DNA from: Haloarchaeobius salinus
GTDB lineage: Archaea > Halobacteriota > Halobacteria > Halobacteriales > Natrialbaceae
Reading direction: 5' to 3'
Length of the DNA: 64,000 nt
Assembly (NCBI RefSeq): GCF_024464185.1
Contig: NZ_JANHAU010000003.1
Location: 286,982 to 350,981 of the forward strand
Position numbers and translations under genes: made by a program. Positions 16,201 through 24,720 of the stretch are shown here, piece after piece; the stretch's first letter is position 1; each line of letters starts with the position of its first letter. The notes beneath the pieces were generated by a model. It did not search any database. It had not been told where the DNA came from and saw nothing but the letters and a program-made list of their open reading frames with translations.

Positions 16201-18608
16201 CCGTCTCCCTCCTCGAAGGTGATGTCGATGCCGTCCGGGACCTTCCGACGCATCGGCTTGTACTCGCCGTTCGCCCACGCCTGTAGCTGGTCGTCGTAGT
16301 GCGCGGAGAAGTAGTCGCCCGAGTTCCCCCCGGGCAGGATGGCCCGCGAGTCGCCGTCGAACGTGGCGACCATGCGCCAGCTCGCACCGGTCGACCCCTC
16401 GCTGTGGAAGTTCCGCACCGTGCCGGGCGAGCCGGCCGTCCGGAGCCGGTCGTAGTTCAGGAACGGCTGGTCGAACGGGTGCGAAAAGCGGACGCGGTTC
16501 CAGTCGCCGTAGTCGTCCCAGCCCTCGTCGGCGATCCTGTCGCGTGCTGCCCCCATCGCCTCGGCGGCGACGGCCGTTCGGTCGCCGTCGAACCACTCGC
16601 TGTCGGCCGGGAGCGTCCCGAGTATCCAGTCGTTCGGGTTCGGGAAGTCCTCGGGGAGTCCGGCGTCGGCGAACGCGTCCTCGAAGGTCGCGCTGCGGAA
16701 CTCCCGGAGCCAGTGCTCGAACAGGAGCGGTTCTGGGTCGCCGGGGCGCATCTCGCCGTCCCAGTCCAGCAGCGACTCGGGCGGCTCGAAGGCGTCGGTC
16801 GAACTGCCACCGTCCTCGGTCGTCGGGACGCCGACCTCGGCGACGGCCTCGATGGTCGGACGGAACAGCTCGTACCGGGGGTCGAGCGTGTCGAGCTGTA
16901 CGTCGCGGGCGAACGCGGCGTCCATCGGCTCGTCGCTCGACGCCCGCTCGTCCAGCCGGTCGTAGATGCGACTGCCACGGAACGGCGGCGCGTACCCCTC
17001 GGAGATGTAGTGCTCCGGGTCGCCCGTGAGTCGCTGGTTCGCCGTCGCGAGGGAGTCCGGGTTCCGCACGCCGGGCTTCTCCTCGAACGGGACGAACCCC
17101 TCCCACGAGGACTCGCCGAAGGGCGTGTAGCCCGCGCCCCACTCGCCCTCGCGGGCCGAGCCGTCGAAGATTCTGGTTCCCCGCACCGGCTCGCCGTCGG
17201 TCGTCCGGATGGGGATCTGGCCGGTGACCCAGTAGTACGTCCCGCCGTCCGAATCGGCGTAGACGAAGCTCTGCGTCGGCTCGTCGAACTTCCGGATGGC
17301 GGCCTCGGCCTCGTCGACGCCGCCAGCGACGTTGAGCTCGTGGACCGCCTCGACGGTCCGCGTCGCGGAGAGCCCCGTCCACGCGACGCCGAGCTCGTCG
17401 GCCCGCTCGAACTCGTCGCCGTCCGGGTACTGCGTGAGCACCGAACCGTGGACGGACCGCTTGACCGTCACCTCGACGTCCTCACCGTCGGCCACCGCGA
17501 CGGTCTCGGTCCGGCTGTCGAACTCCCGCGTCTCGTCGCCGTACCGGTAGCTCCCGTCACCCGTCGTCTCGTACGTGTAGAAGTCGATGACGTCCGCGCC
17601 GGCGTTGGTGAAGCCCCACGCCCCGGCGTGGTTCTGGCCGATGATGACGAACGGGACTCCCGGGAAGCTCACCCCGCGCACGTCGAGCGGGTCCGGGCCG
17701 ACGACGTGCTGCTCGTACCAGACCGGCGGCACGGTCAGGTTGAGGTGCGGGTCGTTGGCGACGATGGGATCGCCCGAAGCGGTGTGTTCGCCCGAGACCA
17801 CCCACGAGTTCGAGCCCACACCGGGGTCGGACTCGAACGACCCGAGCCAGGAGACCATCCCGGGTTCCGGCGTCGCGGCGTCCGCGCCCGCGACCGTCCC
17901 CGAGGCACCGTCGCCACCACGGATGATGGGTACGTCGTGGTCCATGAGCCGCGGGTACAGCTCCTCGGTCGCCTCGCTCCCGAGTCGGTCCCGGGCCAGT
18001 GCCGTCCGGAGCGTGCGGAACGAGCCGGTCAGTCCCCACGCGATCTGCTTCGAGATGAGGAGGCACGCCGTCGGCGTCCACTCCCGCGGCTCGAACGACA
18101 GCAGGCGATACTCGAGGGGTGTCGACTCCCGTTCGAGCGCATGGTTCACGCCGTCGACGTACGCCTCGACCACGTCGCCGGTCGCGGTGCCCTCGGCGCG
18201 CTCCCAGGTCGCCTCGGCCGCGCCCGCGAAGTCCAGCTGGCGGTGGAACACGTCGGAGTCCACCGCCACGTCGCCGACGACCGCGGCCAGTTCCCCAGCC
18301 ATCAGTCGTCGGTAGAGGTCCATCTGGAAGAACCGGTCCGCACCGTGGCAGTACCCCACCGCGAAGTACGCCGCACGCTCGTCGTCGGCCTCGACGTGCG
18401 GGACGTGGTCGTCGTCGTAGCTGACCGTCGCCGCGCCGTACGGACTGTCCACCGAACCGGCCGCGTTCCGGTTCGCCGCACCCCACACCGTCCCCGAGTT
18501 CGGCGTGAACCGTGTCAGGTACGACCGTGCGTCGGTCAGTGCCATCCCCCCGACGCCGGCCCCGAGGACCGCGGAGAGGACCGCGCGTCTCGTCGTCTCT
18601 TCGTTCAC
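16197..18608 (-). CDS. penicillin acylase family Ntn-hydrolase, Tat-exported
   Basis: 803 aa precursor of an N-terminal nucleophile amidohydrolase (penicillin/AHL/aculeacin acylase family). An N-terminal TTRRAVLSAVLGAGVGG twin-arginine signal points to folded export across the membrane. The alpha-chain begins about residue 55. The autocatalytic site is GSNSW with S266 as the new N-terminal nucleophile of the beta chain. FPGVPFVIIGQNHAGAWGFTN (about 315-335) is a further family signature. Natural substrate unknown; acyl-homoserine lactones or other N-acyl amides are possible. A TATA-like AACTTTACC on this strand lies near 18636-18645. Confidence 0.9.
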   Translation of the reverse strand: MNEETTRRAVLSAVLGAGVGGMALTDARSYLTRFTPNSGTVWGAANRNAAGSVDSPYGAATVSYDDDHVPHVEADDERAAYFAVGYCHGADRFFQMDLYRRLMAGELAAVVGDVAVDSDVFHRQLDFAGAAEATWERAEGTATGDVVEAYVDGVNHALERESTPLEYRLLSFEPREWTPTACLLISKQIAWGLTGSFRTLRTALARDRLGSEATEELYPRLMDHDVPIIRGGDGASGTVAGADAATPEPGMVSWLGSFESDPGVGSNSWVVSGEHTASGDPIVANDPHLNLTVPPVWYEQHVVGPDPLDVRGVSFPGVPFVIIGQNHAGAWGFTNAGADVIDFYTYETTGDGSYRYGDETREFDSRTETVAVADGEDVEVTVKRSVHGSVLTQYPDGDEFERADELGVAWTGLSATRTVEAVHELNVAGGVDEAEAAIRKFDEPTQSFVYADSDGGTYYWVTGQIPIRTTDGEPVRGTRIFDGSAREGEWGAGYTPFGESSWEGFVPFEEKPGVRNPDSLATANQRLTGDPEHYISEGYAPPFRGSRIYDRLDERASSDEPMDAAFARDVQLDTLDPRYELFRPTIEAVAEVGVPTTEDGGSSTDAFEPPESLLDWDGEMRPGDPEPLLFEHWLREFRSATFEDAFADAGLPEDFPNPNDWILGTLPADSEWFDGDRTAVAAEAMGAARDRIADEGWDDYGDWNRVRFSHPFDQPFLNYDRLRTAGSPGTVRNFHSEGSTGASWRMVATFDGDSRAILPGGNSGDYFSAHYDDQLQAWANGEYKPMRRKVPDGIDITFEEGDG

Positions 18609-18738
18609 GATGCGCAGCTAAACGGACGGAACGGGTAAAGTTTCTTTCCGTGGTGGATGGCTCTGCCGGGAGTCCGTCCCCCCTCACGGGACGGAGCCGT
18701 GGCTCCCGAACTGCTGAACGGCGGAAGAAGTCGAAGGC

Positions 18739-19203
18739 TTACTCGTAGAGCCAGCCTTCGTCGACCTTCTCGTAGTCGACGAGTTCGTCCTCGTCGAAGA
18801 ACAGGTCGATCTCGCGCTCGTTCGACCCGGGGTCCTCGTGGTCCGAGCCGTGGATGACGTTGCGGCCGAGGTCCAGCCCGAAGTCACCGCGGATGGTGCC
18901 CGGGGCGGAGTCGGCGGGGTCGGTCTCGCCCATCATAGTGCGGACCTGCCGGATGGCGTCGTCGCCCTCCCAGACCATCGCCATGACGGGCCCGGAGGTG
19001 ATGAACTCGACGAGGCCGTCGAAGAACGGCTTGCCCTCGTGTTCGCCGTAGTGCTCCTCGGCGAGCTCCTGGTCGATCTGCATGAACTTCGCGCCGACCA
19101 GCTTCAGACCGCGGTCCTCGAACCGGGAGATGATCTCGCCGGTGAGGCCACGCTGGACGCCGTCGGGCTTGACCATGACGAAGGTGCGCTCGCGCTCGCT
19201 CAT
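18739..19203 (-). CDS. ndk: nucleoside diphosphate kinase
   Basis: 154 aa enzyme that equalises NTP and dNTP pools by phosphate transfer through an active-site histidine. The signature [18 protein letters not shown] (about 115-132) contains the catalytic His, and [14 protein letters not shown] (about 7-20) starts the fold. The start at 19203 overlaps the L24e stop (ATGA). It is the last gene of the rpl7ae-rps28e-rpl24e-ndk operon conserved in archaea. Confidence 0.96.
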   Translation of the reverse strand: MSERERTFVMVKPDGVQRGLTGEIISRFEDRGLKLVGAKFMQIDQELAEEHYGEHEGKPFFDGLVEFITSGPVMAMVWEGDDAIRQVRTMMGETDPADSAPGTIRGDFGLDLGRNVIHGSDHEDPGSNEREIDLFFDEDELVDYEKVDEGWLYE

Positions 19204-19406
19204 TCCTCGTCGTCCTCCTCGTCCCCGGAGACGCCGGCACCGGCCTCCGTCCACTCGAGGTCCCGGGGCTCGCGGCCGAGGTCGGCGTTCTTCTCACACT
19301 TCGCGGAACAGTAGTGGACCGTGGTGCCGTCCGTGTGGACGAACATGGTCCCCGTTCCGGGCGTGATCTCGGTACCGCAGTACTCGCAGTCGCGCGTCGT
19401 CACCAT
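19200..19406 (-). CDS. rpl24e: 50S ribosomal protein L24e (eL24)
   Basis: 68 aa. A zinc finger is formed by CEYCGTEI (about 7-14) and YCSAKCEKN (about 32-40), a Cys4 treble-clef typical of eL24. After it comes the [10 protein letters not shown] stretch and an acidic tail unusual for bacteria but common in haloarchaea. Its ATG and the ndk start both sit in overlaps (with rps28e by one base, with ndk by four). Confidence 0.95.
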   Translation of the reverse strand: MVTTRDCEYCGTEITPGTGTMFVHTDGTTVHYCSAKCEKNADLGREPRDLEWTEAGAGVSGDEEDDEE

Positions 19407-19630
19407 TATTGTCCTCCGATGGAGTCGGCCTCGCGAGCGGTCTCCCGCAGCTGCAGGATGTCGCCCTCGCGGACCGGGCCGAGGCAGTTACGCGTGATGA
19501 TTCGACCCTGATTCTCCCCTTCGCGGATGCGACACTTGACCTGCATGGCTTCGCCGTGCATGCCGGTCTTGCCGACTATCTCGATGACTTCCGCGGGGGT
19601 CGCGCCGTCTTCGGACTCTTCGGCACTCAT
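19406..19630 (-). CDS. rps28e: 30S ribosomal protein S28e (eS28)
   Basis: 74 aa small-subunit protein with the OB-like fold near the mRNA exit. Signature stretches are [22 protein letters not shown] and [27 protein letters not shown]. The start at 19630 lies nine bases after the rpl7ae stop. The stop shares one base with the rpl24e ATG (TAATG). Confidence 0.96.
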   Translation of the reverse strand: MSAEESEDGATPAEVIEIVGKTGMHGEAMQVKCRIREGENQGRIITRNCLGPVREGDILQLRETAREADSIGGQ

Positions 19631-19639
19631 GGATTACCT

Positions 19640-19999
19640 CTAAAGGTCCTCGAGTTTGCCCGCGATGTCCTCGACGTCCGTCGAGGCCTCGCCGGCGTCG
19701 ACGACGGCGGCCGCGGCACTCCCGACCTCAAGGCCGGCTGCGTGGCCGACGTCGTCCTGCGTCTCGATGAAGACGACCGGGATACCCTTCTCGTCGGCCA
19801 GCTCGGGGAGGTGCATGACGATCTCCTCGGGCTGGACGTCCTCGGCGACGTAGATGAGCTCGGCGTTGCCGCGCTCGACGGCCTTCGTCGTCTCGTTGGT
19901 TCCTTTCTTTACGCTACCTGTGTCTCGTGCGACCTCGAGGGCCTCGAGGGCGTCCTCTTGGAGGTCGGCTGGGATCTCTTTTGTTACGTAGACTGCCAT
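19640..19999 (-). CDS. rpl7ae: 50S ribosomal protein L7Ae (eL8)
   Basis: 119 aa RNA-binding protein that recognises kink-turns. It is a core component of the ribosome, of box C/D and H/ACA RNPs and of archaeal RNase P. Conserved segments: [26 protein letters not shown] (about 30-55) and the [25 protein letters not shown] end. First gene of the operon, with GGAGAGGTGAAC before the ATG and a structured leader of about 130 bases beginning at the palindromic TATA box 20153-20162. Confidence 0.96.
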   Translation of the reverse strand: MAVYVTKEIPADLQEDALEALEVARDTGSVKKGTNETTKAVERGNAELIYVAEDVQPEEIVMHLPELADEKGIPVVFIETQDDVGHAAGLEVGSAAAAVVDAGEASTDVEDIAGKLEDL

Positions 20000-20040
20000 G
20001 GTTGTTCACCTCTCCTACGCGTGGGCTCGCGCTCCCCTGC

Positions 20041-20115
20041 CGTCGCGGGCGAGGCCCGCATGACCGTCAGCTGGGTCCGACGGTCGGAATCCTGTGGGGC
20101 TAGGAGCATCATCAA
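20041..20115 (-). promoter_or_regulatory. structured 5' leader of the rpl7ae operon
   Basis: On the minus strand the leader contains two perfect hairpins: arms 20079-20085/20062-20068 (GACCGTC with GACGGTC, 10-base loop) and arms 20054-20059/20045-20050 (GCGGGC with GCCCGC, 3-base loop). It also has box C-like TTGATGA (20115-20109) and box D-like CTGA (20070-20067). L7Ae binds such kink-turn elements and is known to autoregulate in some archaea. Autoregulation here is a hypothesis. Confidence 0.3.
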
Positions 20116-20152
20116 CCCCGCGTAGGGTGTAATACAACCGTAGCCCGGCCCA

Positions 20153-20162
20153 CCTTATAAGG
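20153..20162. promoter_or_regulatory. palindromic TATA box between rpl7ae and tmcA
   Basis: CCTTATAAGG is a perfect 10-base palindrome and the only strong TATA-like sequence in the divergent region, so it could support transcription both ways: a leader of about 130 bases to rpl7ae (minus) and about 75 bases to tmcA (plus). Confidence 0.45.
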
Positions 20163-20261
20163 GTGTCCAAAGCGCCGAGCGCGTGGGACACCGGCCCACA
20201 GTTCACCCGGCCGAGATGGGGGACCGAAACGCCCCTCTATCTCGGGGCCCCACGCGGGTGT

Positions 20262-22565
20262 ATGGACGCAGTCGACGCCGCGCATGCGCTGCTCGCAGAG
20301 GCCGACGCGACGAACGAGCGACGCCTGCTCGTGCTGACCGGCGCACGCGAGGCCTGCTACCGGGTCGCCGACGCCGTGCTCGACGCGGTCCCGGTCGGCG
20401 TCTCCGACACCGTGCTCGTCGGCGACCGCGACGCGCTCGCGTGTCGGCAGGTCGAACCGAACCGGGCGTCGACGCTGCTCGGAACGACGCTCTCGGCGGT
20501 CGTCTACGACGCCCACGACACGCTCCGGCCGAACGCACTCGGGCAGGTCGTCGGCGCGGTCGACGGGGGCGGCCTCCTCCTGCTGCTCGCGCCGGACCTC
20601 GACGACTGGCCGGACCGTCGCGACGGCTTCGACGAGGGGCTCGCGGTCCCGCCGTTCGGCGTCGAGGACGTCTCCGGACGCTTCAGGCGACGGTTCGTCG
20701 AGAGCCTCCGTGCACACCCCGGAATCGGTATCGTCGCGGTCGGCGCGGACGTTGGTGTCACCGACGAGACGGACGGGACGCGGGTCGTCGACGACGGCCT
20801 GACGAACCCCGCACCGCGGCTGGTCGACAGCCGCGAGCCCGAGAACGAGCCCCCGGTTCCGGTCGGACACTGGTTCCCGCGCGAGACGTACGAGGCGTGC
20901 CTGACCGCGGACCAGGTCGAGGCCGTCCACGGGTTCGAGTTCCTGGTGGGTGGGGTCGACGACCAGCGCGAACCGCGCGCGCTCGTCGTCGAGTCCGACC
21001 GCGGCCGCGGGAAATCGAGCGCCGCCGGCCTCGCAGCGGGCGCAGCGGCCGCCGACGGACAGGACGTGCTCGTCACCGCGCCGAATCGCCGGAACGCCGC
21101 GGAGGTGTTCGACCGCGTCCGCGAACTCCTCGAGGCGCTCGGCGCGGGCGGCGAGCACCCCGACCCCGGAACCCACCTGGTCACGACATCCGGTGGCGCG
21201 GTCCGGTACGAATCGCCACGAATCGCCGCCGAGGCGGCCGCCGAACCGGACCTGCTCGTCGTCGACGAGGCCGCGGCCCTCTCGGTCCGACTCCTCGATG
21301 CGACCCTCGCCGCCGACCGGGTCGCCTACGCCTCGACGGTCCACGGCTACGAGGGCGCGGGACGGGGCTTCTCGGTGCGCTTCCGCGAGCACCTCGACGA
21401 GAGCGACCACGAGGTCCGCGAGTGCCGGCTCGCCGAGCCCATCCGCTACGCGGCCGGCGATCCCGTCGAGGTCTGGTCGTTCGACGCGCTCGGGCTGGAC
21501 GCCAGACCGCCGGTCCCAGAGATCGTCGCGGACGCCACGCCCGATTCGGTCAGCTACGAGCGCATCGACGGCGACGACCTGCTCGCGGACCCGACGCTCC
21601 TTCGCGAGACGTTCGGCCTGCTCGTGCTCGCACACTACCGTACCGAACCCGACGACCTCGCGCGACTGCTCGACGCGCCGAACCTGACGGTGCGCGCGCT
21701 GACCCACGGGGGCCACGTCGTCAGCGTCGCGCTGCTCGCCCGCGAGGGCGACCTCGACGACGAGACCATCGCCGGGATGTACGAGGGCGACCGCATCCGC
21801 GGGAACATGATCCCCGACGTGCTCGTGAGTCAGGTCCGCGACGAGGCCGCCGCCGCTCCCGTCGGGTACCGCGTCGTCCGCATCGCCACGCACCACGCCG
21901 TCCGCTCGGCGGGGCTGGGTTCGCGGCTGCTCGACGAGGTCAGGGCCGAGTTCGCCGAGAGCGTGGACTGGCTCGGCGTCGCCTACGGCGCGACGGCCCG
22001 CCTCGTCCGGTTCTGGGAGCGCAACGACTACGCCGCCGTCCACTACTCCACCACCCGGAACGACGTGAGCGGCCAGTACTCCGTCGTCATGCTCGACCCC
22101 TGCTCCGAGGCGGGCGCAGCCCTCGCGGACCGCCACGGCGACTGGTTCGCCCGCCGCGTCGGCGGCCAGCTCACGGACTCGCTGGACGACGCCGACCCCG
22201 AGGAGGTGCGCGCCGCGCTCGCGGCCTGCGACGGCGACCTCGACCTCTCGCTCACCGAGCACGAGTGGCGGATGGTCGCCGGCGCGGCCTACGGCACCGG
22301 CCTGTTCGACGTCGACCCCGCGCCGTTCCGCGAACTGGTCGTCAAACACCTCGTCGACCCCGACCACGCGGTCGAGCTGACCGACCGACAGGTGCGCGTC
22401 CTGGTCGAGCGCGCGCTCCAGGCGCGGGACTGGTCGACGGTCGCCGACGACTGCGGATTCCACTCCCCCGGCCAGTGCATGCGCGCCCTCGGCGACGCGC
22501 TCGTCCCGCTCTGTGACGCCTACGGCGGCGAGGTGGCCGACGAGGAGCGCGAGCGGCACGGTTGA
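20262..22565 (+). CDS. tmcA: tRNA(Met) cytidine acetyltransferase TmcA
   Basis: 767 aa fusion of an N-terminal TmcA domain, a RecD/helicase-like ATPase and a GNAT domain, with an all-helical C-terminal tRNA-binding tail. Walker A is SDRGRGKS at 245-252, Walker B is LLVVDEAAAL (about 341-350), and the acetyltransferase has TRHHAV-like RIATHHAVRSAGLGSRLL (about 545-562). It uses acetyl-CoA and ATP to make N4-acetylcytidine, in archaea at many RNA sites. ATG 20262 is chosen because the upstream extension overlaps the promoter and lacks family similarity. Confidence 0.95.
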   Translation: MDAVDAAHALLAEADATNERRLLVLTGAREACYRVADAVLDAVPVGVSDTVLVGDRDALACRQVEPNRASTLLGTTLSAVVYDAHDTLRPNALGQVVGAVDGGGLLLLLAPDLDDWPDRRDGFDEGLAVPPFGVEDVSGRFRRRFVESLRAHPGIGIVAVGADVGVTDETDGTRVVDDGLTNPAPRLVDSREPENEPPVPVGHWFPRETYEACLTADQVEAVHGFEFLVGGVDDQREPRALVVESDRGRGKSSAAGLAAGAAAADGQDVLVTAPNRRNAAEVFDRVRELLEALGAGGEHPDPGTHLVTTSGGAVRYESPRIAAEAAAEPDLLVVDEAAALSVRLLDATLAADRVAYASTVHGYEGAGRGFSVRFREHLDESDHEVRECRLAEPIRYAAGDPVEVWSFDALGLDARPPVPEIVADATPDSVSYERIDGDDLLADPTLLRETFGLLVLAHYRTEPDDLARLLDAPNLTVRALTHGGHVVSVALLAREGDLDDETIAGMYEGDRIRGNMIPDVLVSQVRDEAAAAPVGYRVVRIATHHAVRSAGLGSRLLDEVRAEFAESVDWLGVAYGATARLVRFWERNDYAAVHYSTTRNDVSGQYSVVMLDPCSEAGAALADRHGDWFARRVGGQLTDSLDDADPEEVRAALAACDGDLDLSLTEHEWRMVAGAAYGTGLFDVDPAPFRELVVKHLVDPDHAVELTDRQVRVLVERALQARDWSTVADDCGFHSPGQCMRALGDALVPLCDAYGGEVADEERERHG

Positions 22566-22628
22566 GCGTCGGCCGGCGGGACGGGGCCGTGGGGAAGTTT
22601 GGTAACGGTAGACGCGGAACGCCTGCGT

Positions 22629-22790
22629 ATGGAGTGTTCGGAACCGGACTGCGGGCGGGAGGCCGCGGTCGAACTCGACATCCCCTGGGACGAGAACCGG
22701 GCGGTGTGTCCGGCCCACGCCCGCGTCCTCGGGCAGCAGGACGGCGTCGTCGCGCTCCCACTCGACGGGAAGGAGGACGAGTGGCCGTGA
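22629..22790 (+). CDS. small Cys-rich protein (putative zinc-binding)
   Basis: 53 aa beginning MECSEPDCGREAAVEL. Residues C3, C8, a CPAH knuckle (C27, H30) suggest a single zinc site. Starts 64 bases after tmcA on the same strand and is followed by about 160 bases with no gene. Such mini-proteins are abundant in haloarchaea. Function unknown. The short length keeps confidence moderate. Confidence 0.65.
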   Translation: MECSEPDCGREAAVELDIPWDENRAVCPAHARVLGQQDGVVALPLDGKEDEWP

Positions 22791-22952
22791 TAGACGTCAT
22801 GGCGGCGGAACCGCGGTCGCACGGTTCCGGACGCGGGCGGAACTGGCGACGCACGCGGAGACGGGTGACCCCGACAGCAGGACCCACGCTTCGTCGGGGG
22901 TGAAGCAGCTGCTCGGGGCCATCGAAGAGTACGAAATGTGGGTGTGTCCGGC

Positions 22953-23702
22953 TCAGACCGTCGTCGCCAGCATCACTTCGTCGACGTAGTCCTCGTCGAT
23001 CCTGTAGTGGTCCTCGCGCACCGCCTCCGTCTCCCAGCCGTGCCCCTCGAGGAACGTGATCGCGGCCTCGTTGGTCGCCGGGACGGAGTTGTAGATCTTC
23101 TCGTAGCCGTTCGAGGCGGCCCAGCCGACGCCGCGCTCGAGCAGGTGCGAGCCGATGTCGTGCCGGCGGTACTCGGCGAGCACGCCGACTGTCAGCTCGG
23201 CGGTGTGGGACAGCTTCGCCAGCTCCGGCGCACGGATGTGGACCCAGCCGACGACCTCGTCGCCGACCGTCGCGACGAAGAACATGCGCGACTCCAGCTC
23301 GTTGTGCCGGAGCAGTACCTCCTCGTGGTCGAGCACGTCGGCCACGGATTCGGCGACGATGTAGTCGCCGCTGCTGGCGACCGCCCGGATGGCTCCGACG
23401 AGCCCGGCGAGGTCCTCCTGTCGCGCCTGTCGGATGACGAAGTCGAGGTCGTCTGAGGTGTGCTCCTCGGCGGCTGCCTCGTCCTCGAAGGCGACCTTCA
23501 GTTCGCCGCCGGTGTCGGTGAGGTAGCCGTCGCGCTTCAGGATGGCCACGTGGTGTCGCACCGCTCGCGGGTCGAGGTTCAGCGCCCGGTGGAGCGAGTC
23601 GCGTTCTACCGTGCCGTGGCTCTCGACGTACTCGTAGATGCGCTCCCTGTCCTCGTGGTCGAAGCTCAGCTTGTCAGTGAGTTTCATGATGGTTGTTACC
23701 AC
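22953..23702 (-). CDS. HTH-GNAT fusion (DNA-binding domain plus acetyltransferase)
   Basis: 249 aa; an in-frame ATG at 23687 (MKLTDKLSF) is an equally plausible start. Residues about 15-75 form a winged-helix domain (RERIYEYVESHGTVERDSLHRALNLDPRAVRHHVAILKRDGYL split into helix-turn-helix). Residues about 88-245 form a GNAT acetyltransferase with VGVLAEYRRHDIGSHLLERG as the acetyl-CoA loop. It may be a regulator controlled by acetylation or a metabolite-sensing repressor. Target unknown. No partner gene is in the same operon. Confidence 0.82.
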   Translation of the reverse strand: MVTTIMKLTDKLSFDHEDRERIYEYVESHGTVERDSLHRALNLDPRAVRHHVAILKRDGYLTDTGGELKVAFEDEAAAEEHTSDDLDFVIRQARQEDLAGLVGAIRAVASSGDYIVAESVADVLDHEEVLLRHNELESRMFFVATVGDEVVGWVHIRAPELAKLSHTAELTVGVLAEYRRHDIGSHLLERGVGWAASNGYEKIYNSVPATNEAAITFLEGHGWETEAVREDHYRIDEDYVDEVMLATTV

Positions 23703-23751
23703 GAAGCCAGCCGTAATGATTGTTTGGGAGGATTCCGGTCCCGGGAGGGAG

Positions 23752-24294
23752 TCAGGCCAGTCCCTTCAGGAGATCGCCGACGGCGTAGGCGACCGTCGCG
23801 GCGGCCATCCCGACGACGAACATCTCGCCGCCGTTCCAGTACCACGACCGGCTCGTCACGAGGCTCCGGCTCGCACCGACGACGAAGAACGCCAGCCCGG
23901 TCACCGCGATGGAGATGGGGAACGCCGGTTCGAGCTCGAAGATGTACGGGAGCAACGGTGCCCAGCCGGCGACGACGAACGCGAGGAACGTCACGAAGGC
24001 CGTGCTCGCCGGCGACTTCCCGCCGTCGGCCGGACCGTCAGACTCCCCCTCGACCGTCGCCCGGTAGTCCATCTCGGAACGGCGGCTCAGGTAGTTGCTC
24101 ATCCCCATCGAGAAGCCGTCCGCGAACAGGTTCGCCGCCCCGAGCACGAGGACGATGCCCGGGTTGAGCGCCGCCCCGGCGACGCCCGAGACGACGGCGA
24201 ACGTCGTGACGATGCCGTCGTTCGTGCCGTAGATGACCTCCGCGAGGTACCGGCCGGTGTCGTCGACGTCGTCGCCGAGGAGGATCTCGAGCAT
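23752..24294 (-). CDS. VIT1/CCC1-type membrane transporter
   Basis: 180 aa with about five membrane helices. The N-terminus YLAEVIYGTNDGIVTTFAVVSGVAGA (about 16-41) is the CCC1/VIT1 family signature for iron or manganese transport. SMGMSNYLSRRSE matches the conserved loop after helix 2. Start at ATG 24294; the frame extends three codons to a GTG. Direction and metal cannot be told from sequence. Upstream lies the FixC-linked hypothetical gene. Confidence 0.82.
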   Translation of the reverse strand: MLEILLGDDVDDTGRYLAEVIYGTNDGIVTTFAVVSGVAGAALNPGIVLVLGAANLFADGFSMGMSNYLSRRSEMDYRATVEGESDGPADGGKSPASTAFVTFLAFVVAGWAPLLPYIFELEPAFPISIAVTGLAFFVVGASRSLVTSRSWYWNGGEMFVVGMAAATVAYAVGDLLKGLA

Positions 24295-24368
24295 ACGGCG
24301 CACGCTACGGCGGCACGAGATACGAAACTACGGGTCAGGAGAACGGTCGAGTCGGTGACCGCCGGCCG

Positions 24369-24719
24369 TCAGCGCCGGTCCGGGACCGTCGTCAGCAGCT
24401 GGGCCACGTCCCGGGCATTGTGCGTGTCGACCAGCACCTCCGCGCCGGTCCGGATGGCGAACGAGCAGTCCATCTCGACGCCGTAGCAGCGCGCGTACAG
24501 CTCCAGCCAGTCGTTGAAGACGGCCTCCAGCCGCTCGCGCTCGGCCGACGGCAGCTCCGGGCCGCCGGTCCGGCAGTCGGTGAACAGCACGACAGCCGGC
24601 CCGACGCCCTCGCGGACGTACTCGCTCGCCCGGGCGTCGGGGTCTGCGGGCGGCTCGAACGACGCCCGTTCGGCCTCGACCCGGCGTTCGAACTCGTCGA
24701 TGCGTGCGGCGACGGACAT
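24369..24719 (-). CDS. conserved haloarchaeal hypothetical next to fixC
   Basis: 116 aa soluble, mixed charge protein with predicted helices at both ends (MSVAARIDEFERRVEAERASF; EAVFNDWLELYARCYGVEMD). No motif recognised. One base separates its ATG from the fixC stop, so it belongs to the fix operon, and it may be a small factor for electron transfer or complex assembly, which is an inference from the tight spacing. Confidence 0.72.
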   Translation of the reverse strand: MSVAARIDEFERRVEAERASFEPPADPDARASEYVREGVGPAVVLFTDCRTGGPELPSAERERLEAVFNDWLELYARCYGVEMDCSFAIRTGAEVLVDTHNARDVAQLLTTVPDRR

Positions 24720-24720
24720 C

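Noticed and set aside
16299..18638. A 779-codon open frame antisense to the penicillin acylase
   Set aside because: Antisense frame of a GC-rich gene; composition is Arg/Val/Gly-rich and no family is recognisable, while the acylase has its nucleophile motif and Tat signal.
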